A stretch of DNA of 62,780 bases from an uncultured Verrucomicrobia subdivision 3 bacterium (GTDB lineage: Bacteria > Verrucomicrobiota > Verrucomicrobiia > Limisphaerales > UBA11358). The notes below the pieces were generated by a model that ran no database searches, was not told the DNA's origin, and was given only the letters and a program-made list of their open reading frames with translations. The translations under genes were made by a program, and so were the position numbers. Of the stretch, positions 47,734 to 56,792 are shown one piece after another. Location of the stretch: positions 1-62,780 of the forward strand of contig CAITTG010000090.1 in assembly GCA_903895255.1 (NCBI GenBank), read 5' to 3'. Position 1 is the stretch's first letter, and every line of letters starts with the position of its first letter.

Positions 47734-49844
47734 ACCCGTAATTCCTCAAAGTTTTGCTGAATGGTTTTCGCAAACCCAACGGCTTCCTTGTTAAGCGCCA
47801 ACAGTTCGATGTGTATGTTGGTGATCGATTGCTCGAAATCAAAATCCTCATCTACTTCCTCTAGCGCGACGCCAACGTAACGGCCCGGCGTGAGGCTGAA
47901 ATCTGCTTCCGCGATTTCTTTGCGGTTGACGACTTTTACCAAACCGAGCACGGATTGCATTTCTGCATCCGGGAATCTGTCTTGCAACCAGACGATGTGC
48001 CGATAGAAATGCACGGCGTTTTTTAGCTGGTCGACGGTTGCGCGCCGCAGTTGATCGAGTTGCTTCCCGAGTTTGGCGTTCGTGCGTCGGTCATAGCCCG
48101 CCGCCACGCTGTCATTCACCGCCAGTTCGGCGGCGGCGGTGGCGACGCGCGCGGTGAGTTTGTAAAGCAAGTCCACCTGTTTGATGAGACCTTTGATGCG
48201 TTCCGCTATGGGATCGAAGTTTTTGCGCGCCGCGTGCTGCTTGTCATTGGTGGCCGGCAGATTTTTGCCGGTGGTTTTGAAAAACGTAGCGAGGTCGGCT
48301 AGGAGTTCGTCACTGTCGCTGGTATAAGCTTTGCGCGCTTCGCGCAGTTCCGTGAGTGCTTCGCTGAAAGCGGCTGATTTTGCGGCATCCAGGTCGGTAA
48401 GGGTTTTTATCGTTTTGGCGATCGTTTCAAATTCGGTGACGAGGGATTTCAGGGTGTTGTCGAAATTGCCGATTTTTTCCGGCACGACTGCGCTCTCCGC
48501 GCACAGGGATTTGAAGTAATCTTGCACCAGTGCCAGGAACCGGTCCCGTTGGCCCCGATACAGCCAGACAATGGCGGATATATTCCGCATTTGTTCCGGG
48601 GTGAATTCAAAGACTTTGCGGGAGCCGGGCATGAGCTGCCCGATGCTGCGAGCGTCGAGCATCAGCACTTTGTCTTTGCGGTCGGCGGGCTTGTTCCGGT
48701 CAAAGTGCCATAGTTCGCACGGCACGGTGCGGGTGTAAAAGAATCCGCCCCGTATGGAGATCATCACGTCCACGTCCCCTGTCCCGACGATTTTGCGCCG
48801 GACTTCTTTTTCATCGTTGCCGGCGCTGGACGCCTGGGACGACATAACGAACCCGGCCCGGCCAGTTTTGTTCAGGTAGCTCCAAAAATATGAAATCCAG
48901 AGGTAATTGCCGTTGGACACCTTTTTGCCCTTATTGACGCCGGGCAGGCCGAATGGCAGGCGGGGATCGCTTTTGATCTTCTCGGCGTCCACGAGGTCCA
49001 CATTGAACGGCGGATTGGCCATTACGAAGTCACAGTTGCCGAAAAGGGTATGCTCGTCCTGGTAGTAGGTGATGGCCTCGGCGATTTTGCCTTCCAAGCC
49101 ATGCACCGCCAAATTCATTTTGGCGATGCGGATGGTGTCCCGGTTTTTCTCCTGACCGTAAAAAACGACTTTCCGGGCGGTGTCTCCGCCGCTGTGTTCG
49201 ATGAAATGGCTGGTCTGAACGAACATGCCGCCGGAACCGCAAGCCGGGTCAAGCACCGAGCCGTGGTCCGGCTCGATTACGTTGACGATGGTTTGAACGA
49301 GGGATGACGGGGTGAAGAATTCGCCGTTATCGTGGGCTTTCTGGATGGAAAATTTGGCCAGAAAATACTCGTAGATGCGTCCGAACACGTCGCCGGTGGC
49401 GTGTTTGATCTGTTCGCTGTTGAACAGGCGCATGAGGTCTTCCAGAACGGAAGGCTCAAAAATGCCGTAATCCTTGGGCAGGACGCCTTGCAGGGGGGCG
49501 AAATCGGCTTCGATGGCGGTCATCGCGTCCGTGACGAGCTTGGGCAGGCCGTTTTTATCGGTGGTCGCCTTTTCCATGATCCCATCGAATCGTGCTGCCT
49601 CGGGGAGCCATAATGCGCGCCGCCGGATGTAATCGGCGGGAAGGATTTTGCGCTTCGGCATCTGGCCGGCGGCCTGTTCCTGCTGAATCTGCCGGGTGGC
49701 CGTGTCGAACCGGTTGGCTGCGTGCCGCAAGAAGATGATGCCCAGGACGGGCATGAAATAGTCGCTGGACGTGAGTTTGGAATTGGCCCGGAGGTTATCG
49801 GCCGCTTCCCAGAGGTCCGCTTCAAATTCTGAAAGATTGTCCAT
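47730..49844 (-). CDS. hsdM: Type I restriction-modification DNA methyltransferase subunit
   Basis: A 704-residue N6-adenine methyltransferase. The N-terminal helical domain begins LSEFEADLWEAADNLRANSK. Motif I is VLDPACGSGGMF (197-208) and the catalytic motif IV is NPPF (277-280). The C-terminal 250 residues are an extended helical region longer than in short HsdM proteins, ending FGFAKTIQQNFEELRV in outline. It methylates target adenines and forms M2S with HsdS. It is the first gene of the minus-strand operon; the promoter should lie in 49845-50067. Confidence 0.94.
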   Translation of the reverse strand: MDNLSEFEADLWEAADNLRANSKLTSSDYFMPVLGIIFLRHAANRFDTATRQIQQEQAAGQMPKRKILPADYIRRRALWLPEAARFDGIMEKATTDKNGLPKLVTDAMTAIEADFAPLQGVLPKDYGIFEPSVLEDLMRLFNSEQIKHATGDVFGRIYEYFLAKFSIQKAHDNGEFFTPSSLVQTIVNVIEPDHGSVLDPACGSGGMFVQTSHFIEHSGGDTARKVVFYGQEKNRDTIRIAKMNLAVHGLEGKIAEAITYYQDEHTLFGNCDFVMANPPFNVDLVDAEKIKSDPRLPFGLPGVNKGKKVSNGNYLWISYFWSYLNKTGRAGFVMSSQASSAGNDEKEVRRKIVGTGDVDVMISIRGGFFYTRTVPCELWHFDRNKPADRKDKVLMLDARSIGQLMPGSRKVFEFTPEQMRNISAIVWLYRGQRDRFLALVQDYFKSLCAESAVVPEKIGNFDNTLKSLVTEFETIAKTIKTLTDLDAAKSAAFSEALTELREARKAYTSDSDELLADLATFFKTTGKNLPATNDKQHAARKNFDPIAERIKGLIKQVDLLYKLTARVATAAAELAVNDSVAAGYDRRTNAKLGKQLDQLRRATVDQLKNAVHFYRHIVWLQDRFPDAEMQSVLGLVKVVNRKEIAEADFSLTPGRYVGVALEEVDEDFDFEQSITNIHIELLALNKEAVGFAKTIQQNFEELRV

Positions 49845-50015
49845 GCGTGTCGTTGACGGGGAGTTTGGGGGGAAAACAGGGCGGCGTCAATCCGGCTTCA
49901 ACACAGCAATATTGTTCCAAAATGGGCCTTGGCCATGATTGTTTGCACGTCCGCCAGCAGGTTCACGGGTTGACAATGAGAAACGCCGCAAATAGCCTTT
50001 TGCTATGTTCATGAT

Positions 50016-50030
50016 AATTGATGGTCAATT
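50016..50030. promoter_or_regulatory. Small dyad in the hsdM upstream region
   Basis: AATTGA-TGG-TCAATT forms a perfect 6-bp inverted repeat between the divergent hsdM and the gene at 50068. A TTGACA at 49970-49975 is nearby but has no convincing -10. A role as operator is only a suggestion. Confidence 0.3.
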
Positions 50031-50067
50031 TTGGCAACGCATCTGCCAAGCGTGCTAATGATTCCTC

Positions 50068-50667
50068 ATGGATTTATCCGACTTCGAAAAAATTAAGGGC
50101 ACAGTTCTCCATGCACGGATGATGGAGAAACGCGACAAGCGCCTCGCCGATTTTTTGAAAGAACATCAACTGGCTGACCCCAAAAGCGTTGAGTATAACC
50201 CGTTGCCACATTGCGAAATGGCAAACTGTTTCAGGAATGTTGAGGCACAGGTTAAAATTGCGGGTGGACGCATGGAGACAGGCTGGGCATTTTATGAGCT
50301 GGTTGAGGTCTCAATACACACGGTTGCACACGGCGTCTGGATTACACCCACAGGCAGACGAAGGGACATTACGCCGTGGAGGCATCCGCCGGACCGCCGG
50401 ATTTTGTTTCTGCCAGATCCACGAGTTGCGATAAAGCGCGGCTATACCGCTGGCTGGCGGACAGTTTTTGCCGCTGATGAACGATTCCGAGCCATGCAAC
50501 TCTTTGATGGCGAGTTGGACAGAATTGTTGACGAGAATTTCACCGGTATGGGCCAATTTATGGATATTCCGATGTCAAGATTTAGAGACGCTGCCGCCAG
50601 GTTCGGACTGCCGTGGGAAGTTGCCAGCGAAAGGGTCGAGCAACGAATGAATAATTTCGGCCATTGA
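50068..50667 (+). CDS. Hypothetical protein with Cys-His-Asp pattern
   Basis: A 199-residue protein that I do not recognise. The order HCEMANCFRNVEA (Cys near 49 and 54), ...GGRMETGWAFYE, ...HTVAHGVWITPTG and RRDITP is like papain-fold enzymes with a catalytic Cys, then His and Asp. This is only a pattern resemblance. The C-terminal third is helical (MGQFMDIPMSRFRDAAARFG). It is divergent from hsdM. It could be an accessory defence or toxin-like gene. Confidence 0.5.
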   Translation: MDLSDFEKIKGTVLHARMMEKRDKRLADFLKEHQLADPKSVEYNPLPHCEMANCFRNVEAQVKIAGGRMETGWAFYELVEVSIHTVAHGVWITPTGRRRDITPWRHPPDRRILFLPDPRVAIKRGYTAGWRTVFAADERFRAMQLFDGELDRIVDENFTGMGQFMDIPMSRFRDAAARFGLPWEVASERVEQRMNNFGH

Positions 50668-50715
50668 TTGCCCCACTCAGTCGGAAAGACCAAGCCACTC
50701 AAATATTCAAGTGAG

Positions 50716-51627
50716 TCATTTCCGTGTTTCGAGCAAAGCCGATTGTTCCAATTTTTGTATCGCAGACACAAGCGTTGAAACTTCGCCCTGGGCCTTTTTT
50801 AAACGACTTTCTAGGCGCGATGTATCTTCTGTGGGTGACGCGTTTTGCAATTGCCCCTTTAGTTTGTAATAACTCTCCCTTGCCGTGCTGGCGGCAGACC
50901 TTAAAACAATCAATTTCTCGGTGCTTGTAGACGTGTCTTTTATACTGAAATGCCGTCTCAAATCTTGAAGTAATTCATTTATTGGTTTTATCAATTTGTC
51001 AGGGTATGTCAGGTTGGTTCGCAACTCGCTTATTTCTGCCAATTCTTCGCTGATAATGTCAGAATAAAAACCGAATATCCGCTTTTTTGATTCGATGGAA
51101 AAAGCAGAGATCGGCAAAAACATTTTCCGCTTTTCGCGAGGAAAGAATGAGCTTGTCTTCTCATTTGGAACTAAGTAGGCAAACAATGTCTCAGTCGTCT
51201 TTGCTATCCTGTCGCCCAAATGTGATAACTCGTCGTTGGTTAGTTTTTCGAAATGTTTTGGGAGTTCCCTGTTTTGCTCGTTGCAATAAATCCGTTGCGC
51301 GCGAACCAAGGCCCTGCGTATAACGCCTTTCGAGCCTTTCAGGCGAAGCATCTGGTTTTCGAAATACGTCAATTCAACCAAACACCGGATTTCAGCTTTT
51401 TCATTTGAAGGTTTCACTTCAAAATCGTTAAAAATTCTGTTTAACAACGATTGAAGATACGTGGGCTGTGCTGGCGGCGGTGACGAAGCCGGGATCGCTG
51501 TTGGTGGATTTGGGGGAGGCAGAACGAACCCAAAATGACAAATGGAGCACTCAATCGTCTGGCCAACCTTCTCAACAGGGAATGTGAGTTGGCTGTTGCA
51601 ATTGCTGCATTTGCATTCGACGCTCAT
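50716..51627 (-). CDS. Zinc-ribbon protein with long helical region
   Basis: A 303-residue protein. Residues 1-35 form a zinc ribbon with CKCSNC and CSICHF knuckles. A Pro-rich linker follows (PPPNPPTAIPASSPPPAQP). The rest is helical and ends in a coiled coil (SRLESRLKKAQGEVSTLVSA). The start at 51627 is preferred to 51642. No family is recognised. It may bind nucleic acid. Confidence 0.55.
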   Translation of the reverse strand: MSVECKCSNCNSQLTFPVEKVGQTIECSICHFGFVLPPPNPPTAIPASSPPPAQPTYLQSLLNRIFNDFEVKPSNEKAEIRCLVELTYFENQMLRLKGSKGVIRRALVRAQRIYCNEQNRELPKHFEKLTNDELSHLGDRIAKTTETLFAYLVPNEKTSSFFPREKRKMFLPISAFSIESKKRIFGFYSDIISEELAEISELRTNLTYPDKLIKPINELLQDLRRHFSIKDTSTSTEKLIVLRSAASTARESYYKLKGQLQNASPTEDTSRLESRLKKAQGEVSTLVSAIQKLEQSALLETRK

Positions 51628-51863
51628 CTTCGTGTGATGCAAACATATTTCTGTTTATGGGTCAACTCATCGTTGGGCGCCGATCCGGTATTGGATTGGA
51701 AATTACAATGTGAGGATTAAATGCAATTCTCCTACGCGGCCAGTGGCCGCGTCCATTCAAAAAATGAGGGCCGGACAGCCATTGCCGCCCGGCCCCGCCC
51801 TTTTCGGGCCTCGGTCACAGGTTGCCCTCCGGCAGAGCCTGCTATTTTTGCGCGTGGCGCAAA

Positions 51864-52151
51864 TTATGTTCCCGCCTGTCCGGGTTGGCCGGCAAATTCC
51901 AGTTGCCGGTGCCGCTGCTGAATCCATTGCTGGGCCTTGCTCACCGCCTCCACGAGGGCGGCCAGTTCACTCCCGTAAAATGTTCGTCCGCGCTGCCATG
52001 TTCCGTTATCTTTTCGGAATAGGCGATTGACGGTGATTTTGTGGCGGATGCCACTCGCGTCGTCCGATTCCCAGACGGACGCTCTGATGCGCCCCGCATG
52101 GGCTGTGTAGGCGGGGGCCGAATTTTGCTCTTCATTTTTAATGGTTTTCAT
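51864..52151 (-). CDS. Small element-associated protein
   Basis: A 95-residue protein with a compact beta-rich core (RIRASVWESDDASGIRHKIT, VNRLFRKDNGTWQRGRTFYG) and a C-terminal helix (LVEAVSKAQQWIQQRHRQLE). Similar short proteins are frequent beside ArdC and integrase genes on mobile elements, but no function is known to me. It lies 3 bases downstream of the membrane protein gene at 52155. Confidence 0.55.
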   Translation of the reverse strand: MKTIKNEEQNSAPAYTAHAGRIRASVWESDDASGIRHKITVNRLFRKDNGTWQRGRTFYGSELAALVEAVSKAQQWIQQRHRQLEFAGQPGQAGT

Positions 52152-52154
52152 AGA

Positions 52155-52697
52155 TCACAGCGGATTAAATAATTTGGCGATGGCTGCATCGGCCTGCTTG
52201 ACCCGGAGCGAGTGTTTGTAGCGGTTGATCCGGGGGCGAGCGACGGTCCAAAACGGAACTCCGAATAGTGCCCCGAGCGCAATTGTGCCACCGACCATAT
52301 TGGCAATGTATGGGGCGAGGAATCCCGAACCGAAGAATTGGTGTGGACTGTCTATGATTGCTCCACCAATGCACATCGTAAATGGAACCAAGAAAATCAC
52401 CCATCCAACCCAAAAAATTAGCGATCTTGATTTGACCTCTGGTCCCGAACCCAAAAGGTCGTAACCGTTCAGCAATTGAATTTTGATATTGGTGTTGCGA
52501 TTGATGATGGCAACCGGGTGAATTCCGCACAGGATAGCCGTGAGCTGGTGGCCTTCTCGGGTGGAAAAGCTCGGGTCATTCACCCTGTACGAACCTTCGC
52601 GTCCGCCTTCGTATTTCACCCAAATTACGATCCCAGTGTTGGTTGGCTCGACGGAGATCACCGTTGAATTTAACGTTTGGAATTGGTTTATGTTCAT
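52155..52697 (-). CDS. Hypothetical membrane protein
   Basis: A 180-residue protein (start at 52697). Residues 1-90 are beta-rich and soluble. Two or three membrane helices follow (SLIFWVGWVIFLVPFTMCIG, ANMVGGTIALGALFGVPF), and the tail is basic. I recognise no family. It is co-directional with its neighbours at 51864 and 52838. Confidence 0.5.
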   Translation of the reverse strand: MNINQFQTLNSTVISVEPTNTGIVIWVKYEGGREGSYRVNDPSFSTREGHQLTAILCGIHPVAIINRNTNIKIQLLNGYDLLGSGPEVKSRSLIFWVGWVIFLVPFTMCIGGAIIDSPHQFFGSGFLAPYIANMVGGTIALGALFGVPFWTVARPRINRYKHSLRVKQADAAIAKLFNPL

Positions 52698-52837
52698 ATT
52701 TATTGATTTGGTTTTTGTTGGAGAATTCCCTGTTTGATAGACCAAGAAATTCCGATTACATCGACACTGTTTTATTTGAGACCAGGAAGGTGGGCGGAGC
52801 CCACTGGTTGCGATTTTTTCAATCCATGGACTTTTTT

Positions 52838-53083
52838 TCAGTCCGGATTGGCTTCATTTATAAGTTCCAGATGACGGTCGACCGCCATTCGTTGGGCAAG
52901 TTCCGCAGCTGCCTTGAAGTCGTGCAGATGGTAAATTGTGCCGATTGGCTCTGCATCCTCCGATCCGACATAGACCACCCAGACGGGAATTTCATCCCCG
53001 TCTGTGTCCTGATCCGATTGCGGTCCATCGAAAAACACCCCACGCCATGGCGGTGTGGGGTGATGAGATAAAAGGGCTTTCAT
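52838..53083 (-). CDS. Small acidic protein after the ArdC-like gene
   Basis: An 81-residue protein with a short alpha/beta fold (VWVVYVGSEDAEPIGTIYHL, then DFKAAAELAQRMAVDRHLEL). It starts 4 bases after the stop of the ArdC-like gene and so is part of the same operon. Small acidic partners of this kind are frequent next to antirestriction genes; no function is known. Confidence 0.5.
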   Translation of the reverse strand: MKALLSHHPTPPWRGVFFDGPQSDQDTDGDEIPVWVVYVGSEDAEPIGTIYHLHDFKAAAELAQRMAVDRHLELINEANPD

Positions 53084-53087
53084 GGCG

Positions 53088-54023
53088 TTAGGCGGCGATG
53101 GATTGGTCAGATGCGGACGTCGACTCCTCAAATTTGACCCCCAAAATAAAATCGGCTGCCTTCTGGGCCTGTGCCGCCGCCTGTACGATCATGGTCCTGT
53201 CATTTTTTAGCTGTTCAAGCCAGCCAGCCAGGTATGCGGCCGAATTTGCGAGTGTGGCTTCAATCCCTGACTGACCGCAAAGAAACGCTGCACCCATTTC
53301 AGCTATGAGCTCCTCCTTTGAATATGGCTCGGAGCCAAAACTGGTATTTTCTGTCACGGTCGGTCGGTTTAGGCGTGTCCGGTGGCCGGTCGCGTGGGTC
53401 AATTCATGAAATAGGGTGGCATAATAGGCGGCTCCGGTTTCAAACTGAGATTTGTCGGGCATGCCGACGATGTCCGCCGATGGCGAATAATACGCCTTCC
53501 GCATGCCGTGTTGTATTTCCGGGCGTTCCGGCATGTGTAGCAAAATTTCCTCTGGTTTGGCCGGGAGGCTGATGCTGGGCGTATCAATGGCCGGTGCCGG
53601 GGAAATTTTTATCCCGTCGCACTGGGCCAGATTGAATACATGGTAATACCGGAGCATGGGAATCTTTTGCTTTTCCCCAGGCTCGCGGCCTTCTACGTCA
53701 ATCCGTTTCCAGAACACGACCGGACAGGCTTTTTCACCTTTCCGGACGTTCCCGCCAAGTTCCAAGGCCTGCCGGAATGTGAGCCAAAATGGGGATTCAT
53801 ACCCCATCGCATGAAGCAAAAATACGTTGATGCCACGGTACGCCTTTTTAGTGACCAGGTTCCGTGGGAAAATTGACTGAGATTTCCACGGCTTGCGCCA
53901 TGGGATGGTGCCCTTTTCCAGCATTGTAATAATGCGGTCGGTGATCTGGTCGTACACGCTGCTGCGTGCTGCGTTAGGTGATAATTCGCGAGATGAATTT
54001 GATAGGGATATGGTATTTTGCAT
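53088..54023 (-). CDS. ArdC-like antirestriction / ssDNA-binding protein with metallopeptidase domain
   Basis: A 311-residue ArdC-family protein. The N-terminal ssDNA-binding part has YDQITDRIITMLEKGTIPWR and KPW, then AYRGINVFLL, GGNVRKGEKACPVVFW and YYHVFNLAQCDGI. The C-terminal MPTase-like part has FHELTHATGH (zinc motif at 206-210) and SKEELIAEMGAAFLC. ArdC proteins bind the entering single strand and can protect it from host restriction during transfer. The longer reading to 54206 lacks family character. Its presence on an element that itself encodes a type I enzyme is notable. Confidence 0.88.
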   Translation of the reverse strand: MQNTISLSNSSRELSPNAARSSVYDQITDRIITMLEKGTIPWRKPWKSQSIFPRNLVTKKAYRGINVFLLHAMGYESPFWLTFRQALELGGNVRKGEKACPVVFWKRIDVEGREPGEKQKIPMLRYYHVFNLAQCDGIKISPAPAIDTPSISLPAKPEEILLHMPERPEIQHGMRKAYYSPSADIVGMPDKSQFETGAAYYATLFHELTHATGHRTRLNRPTVTENTSFGSEPYSKEELIAEMGAAFLCGQSGIEATLANSAAYLAGWLEQLKNDRTMIVQAAAQAQKAADFILGVKFEESTSASDQSIAA

Positions 54024-54097
54024 ACCCCAAAAAATTATCGTCCGGTCGGGGATGGAGGCGAAGCCACCACGCCACTGGATCAATAACGGGGTTTGGC

Positions 54098-54727
54098 TTA
54101 AACCCTTCGAGTGCCTTTGCAGGCGGGATAGGTGGAACAGCCCCAAAACTGATTGCCGGCGTTGGCCCCGCGTTTTGACGTGCGGAGAATCATGGGTTGG
54201 CCACAACTCGGGCAGGCGGCTGCCTGGGGATTAGAGCGACCGGATTCTCCGGCGCTATGCTGCGAGGATGTTTTTGGCTCCGCCAAGTGGGGCTTTTTCG
54301 GGGCAAGAAATTGACCGGTAACTTGTTTAAACCGCTTTCTGAAAATCCAGTCCAGATTTTTTAAATTATCCGGGTATATGGAAATGAACTTCACGTTCAA
54401 TTCATGATAACGGGCCATTTTGTATTTCATTTCCCGCGTGTATTTTGAGCGGTCATACTCATTCTCCACGCCGAGCATCCCCCAATACTCCACGTAAACG
54501 TCAAAGTCTGGCAAATAGAAATCGGGGCTGCTCACCTTTTCGGTGAATATCCAAATGCCTGATTCCAATTCCCGTTCATATTCGTAGCGAAGCCCAATTG
54601 AATCGAAGTAATCGGCGATCCCTTGTTCGGCGCGGCTCCTGACTTCAACACCCAACTTGGTGGTGCTGCGTTTCCCGTATTGTCTGCGCGGGAAAACAAT
54701 TTCAAAAAGGTCGTCGAGCAGGCCCAT
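54098..54727 (-). CDS. Vsr-like PD-(D/E)xK nuclease with topoisomerase-type zinc ribbon
   Basis: A 209-residue protein. Residues 30-130 match a Vsr/PD-(D/E)xK fold: SRAEQGIADYFDSIGLRYEY (Glu34), SPDFYLPDFDVYVEYWGM (Asp69, Glu80) and the helix RSKYTREMKYKMARYHEL. Residues 170-209 are a topoisomerase I C4 zinc repeat with cysteines at about 172, 175, 197 and 203 (CPSCGQPMIL, FWGCSTYPACKG). The pair suggests a DNA-targeted nuclease. It lies between the helix-turn-helix gene and the ArdC-like gene near the integrase end. Confidence 0.75.
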   Translation of the reverse strand: MGLLDDLFEIVFPRRQYGKRSTTKLGVEVRSRAEQGIADYFDSIGLRYEYERELESGIWIFTEKVSSPDFYLPDFDVYVEYWGMLGVENEYDRSKYTREMKYKMARYHELNVKFISIYPDNLKNLDWIFRKRFKQVTGQFLAPKKPHLAEPKTSSQHSAGESGRSNPQAAACPSCGQPMILRTSKRGANAGNQFWGCSTYPACKGTRRV

Positions 54728-54780
54728 AATCTGGAAATATCAAGAAATGGGTGGATGCCTCTGACAATCGCTCATAGACC

Positions 54781-55251
54781 TTAATGTTTCTTGGTCGACA
54801 CCTTTCGACTTTCGGCGAACTTTTCCAGGTCAGCCCGGCGAAAACGGACGGTTGCTGTTTTGCCCACGCCGTATTTCTCGTAAGGTATCTGTTTTTTCTT
54901 CATATAGCGGCCGAGCTTGCTAACGGAGAATCCTAAAAATTCGGCGGCTTCCTGTTTGCTCAACGGTTTGTCCTCCGCTGGTAACGGCGGTCCTCCGCCT
55001 TTGACGGCAAGCAACCCATGCTCGGCAAGAATTGGTAGCAAGGCATTCCAAGTTGCCAGATGCTGGGGTGAAAGCTCTGGCGCCTTTACGTTCTCGGAAG
55101 TCACAACCTCAATTGCGGATTGGATGATCTCCGGCGACCCTTTTGCCGCCGCAAGCAAATCACGCACTTTATCCCCATGCGAAATCAAGGGGCCCAGCCG
55201 TGGGCGCAGCCATTTTTCTAACGCCTCGATGTCAGATTTTGATACGCTCAT
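54781..55251 (-). CDS. Helix-turn-helix protein next to the integrase (excisionase-like)
   Basis: A 156-residue protein. The last 60 residues are a MerR/Xis-type helix-turn-helix: PLSKQEAAEFLGFSVSKLGR, then YMKKKQIPYEKYGVGKTATV and RFRRADLEKFAESRKV. The first 90 residues are helical and unassigned. The ATG at 55251 is preferred over 55308, which would overlap the integrase. Its position after the integrase gene suggests a recombination directionality factor or an element regulator. Confidence 0.72.
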   Translation of the reverse strand: MSVSKSDIEALEKWLRPRLGPLISHGDKVRDLLAAAKGSPEIIQSAIEVVTSENVKAPELSPQHLATWNALLPILAEHGLLAVKGGGPPLPAEDKPLSKQEAAEFLGFSVSKLGRYMKKKQIPYEKYGVGKTATVRFRRADLEKFAESRKVSTKKH

Positions 55252-55304
55252 GGCCTTATGCTTGTAAAGTGTTGCTGGCCATATCGCATATGGCGGCAAA
55301 AAAG

Positions 55305-56726
55305 TCACTGTTTTTCATCTTTTAGCGAATCTGCATATTCTTGCAATTTTGCCAACTGGGCCTTGGTTGGATTGATTGAAAACCAGCTCTTGGCTTCGTC
55401 TGCTGTGGCCAGTTCTTTGTAATTTGATTCAATCATTCGCACCGACGTACCGGCCTCGGCTGCGACGGTGCTTGCTGCTGTGGGCTGCGCCAGACGATAG
55501 GAAATGTAGCAGTTTCGGAATGTGTTTCGGCCGAGTTTCACTTTGGCCTCATGCATTTCACGCGCTACAGCCTTGTGGACGGCTTGCGGTGTTTTATATC
55601 CGAGAATGATTGGCCCTTTCAAACCTTCAAATGGTTTTAACCACTTTACCAGGTTGGGCAAAATGGGTGGAACCCGACGCTGCCGCAGTTTGGCCAACTT
55701 CGCCTCGATGATGATCGTTTCGGATTTAAACCGAAGTTCTTCCCATGTCATTCCGTGTGCCTCCTCCGTGCGCAGGCCGGAAAAAAGCTTGATCACGGTA
55801 TACGGAATGAGCTGTGGTGATAACTGGGCGATACCATGTTGGGCCGCTTCTGGTGAAATGATGTGGTTCTTGCCTGGCACCACTTTCATCCGGGCGGTTT
55901 CTGTCGCCTCAGTTTCCATGCTCTTCGGGAGATAACCTCGCCGGCGGGAGAACTCGAAAAGCTCCGAGACAGCATCGCGATAGTTGTTTCGGGTCCTCCT
56001 GGACACTGATGGGTTTTCATCGCTCTCAAACCGTTCGTGTTTTTCGCTGCCCTTTTTCCAGACAATTTTTTTCAAGCCCTGCAACCAATCGGTGATTTGG
56101 CGTTCGAGAATTTCGTGGATCGGCCCCTTGAACGATTCAGCGAATCGTCCCAAGCGGGTTTCTAGGTCTCGAACGTGGTACTTGCCGCATCCGTCCTTTC
56201 GGAGGCTGGTGACCAATTCCAACGCTGCCTCCGGAACTGTCTTAACCTCTTTCATGGTGGAGCCATGCCGTTCGTAAAAATCTAGGGCGGTTGAAAGATC
56301 CACGTCCTTTAGCCTCGTCAATGCATCCGAGATTATTTGGGCGGCTTGTAGGACCTCCAATTTGTGAGGAGCCAGAAGTTTGGCCGCGGAGGCATACTCC
56401 CGGGCGGCGTGATCCACGCTGCATCCCGTCGCTTGCAGTGCTTCGGCTGCCGCCAAATGAACGCGTCGGTCGCGGCCGGTCAGTTCCAGGCGCTCGGGAT
56501 CGTTTGCCCGATGAGCTGCGACGACGTCATCAATATGCGCTTCAACTTCGGCCCACGATTTTTGGCGCTTCTGTACGAGGTTCGGACCTTCGTAGTATTT
56601 CGCCAAGAATGAGGGATGGGGGGTCTTGGTGCCGTCTTTGTTGGTCTTGACCAACGGAGCCGAGTAGATCTTGAAGACCATTCCGCCGGCTTTGTGCTCG
56701 TATGGGAAATTTTTTGGTTCCTTCAT
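55305..56726 (-). CDS. int: Tyrosine recombinase (integrase) of element B
   Basis: A 473-residue phage-type integrase. The N-terminal part has an arm-binding or SAM-like core (residues about 160-265). The catalytic domain shows Arg319 (FSGLRTEEAHGMTWEEL), a box with Asn401 in place of the usual first His and Arg404 (GRNTFRNCYISYRLAQ), and the nucleophile Tyr436 (MIESNYKELA). The Asn variant occurs in other bacterial integrases of this type. It lies within 70 bases of the intact tRNA-Gly and of the att core. GTTACTACT repeats occur 7-26 bases before the start codon, so it may control its own expression. Confidence 0.9.
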   Translation of the reverse strand: MKEPKNFPYEHKAGGMVFKIYSAPLVKTNKDGTKTPHPSFLAKYYEGPNLVQKRQKSWAEVEAHIDDVVAAHRANDPERLELTGRDRRVHLAAAEALQATGCSVDHAAREYASAAKLLAPHKLEVLQAAQIISDALTRLKDVDLSTALDFYERHGSTMKEVKTVPEAALELVTSLRKDGCGKYHVRDLETRLGRFAESFKGPIHEILERQITDWLQGLKKIVWKKGSEKHERFESDENPSVSRRTRNNYRDAVSELFEFSRRRGYLPKSMETEATETARMKVVPGKNHIISPEAAQHGIAQLSPQLIPYTVIKLFSGLRTEEAHGMTWEELRFKSETIIIEAKLAKLRQRRVPPILPNLVKWLKPFEGLKGPIILGYKTPQAVHKAVAREMHEAKVKLGRNTFRNCYISYRLAQPTAASTVAAEAGTSVRMIESNYKELATADEAKSWFSINPTKAQLAKLQEYADSLKDEKQ

Positions 56727-56732
56727 GGGTTT

Positions 56733-56752
56733 GTTACTACTTTGTTACTACT
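56733..56752. repeat. GTTACTACT pair at the right end of element B
   Basis: GTTACTACT at 56733-56741 and 56744-56752, between the integrase start and the att core. The same 9-mer pair is at 23597-23615. Likely arm-type binding sites for the integrase. Confidence 0.65.
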
Positions 56753-56792
56753 CTACCTCTTAAACTCAAAAACCCAAGAAAATAAGGGAAAT

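Noticed and set aside
49970..50009. Strong sigma-70 promoter near hsdM
   Set aside because: TTGACA at 49970 has no acceptable -10 at normal spacing and points away from hsdM.
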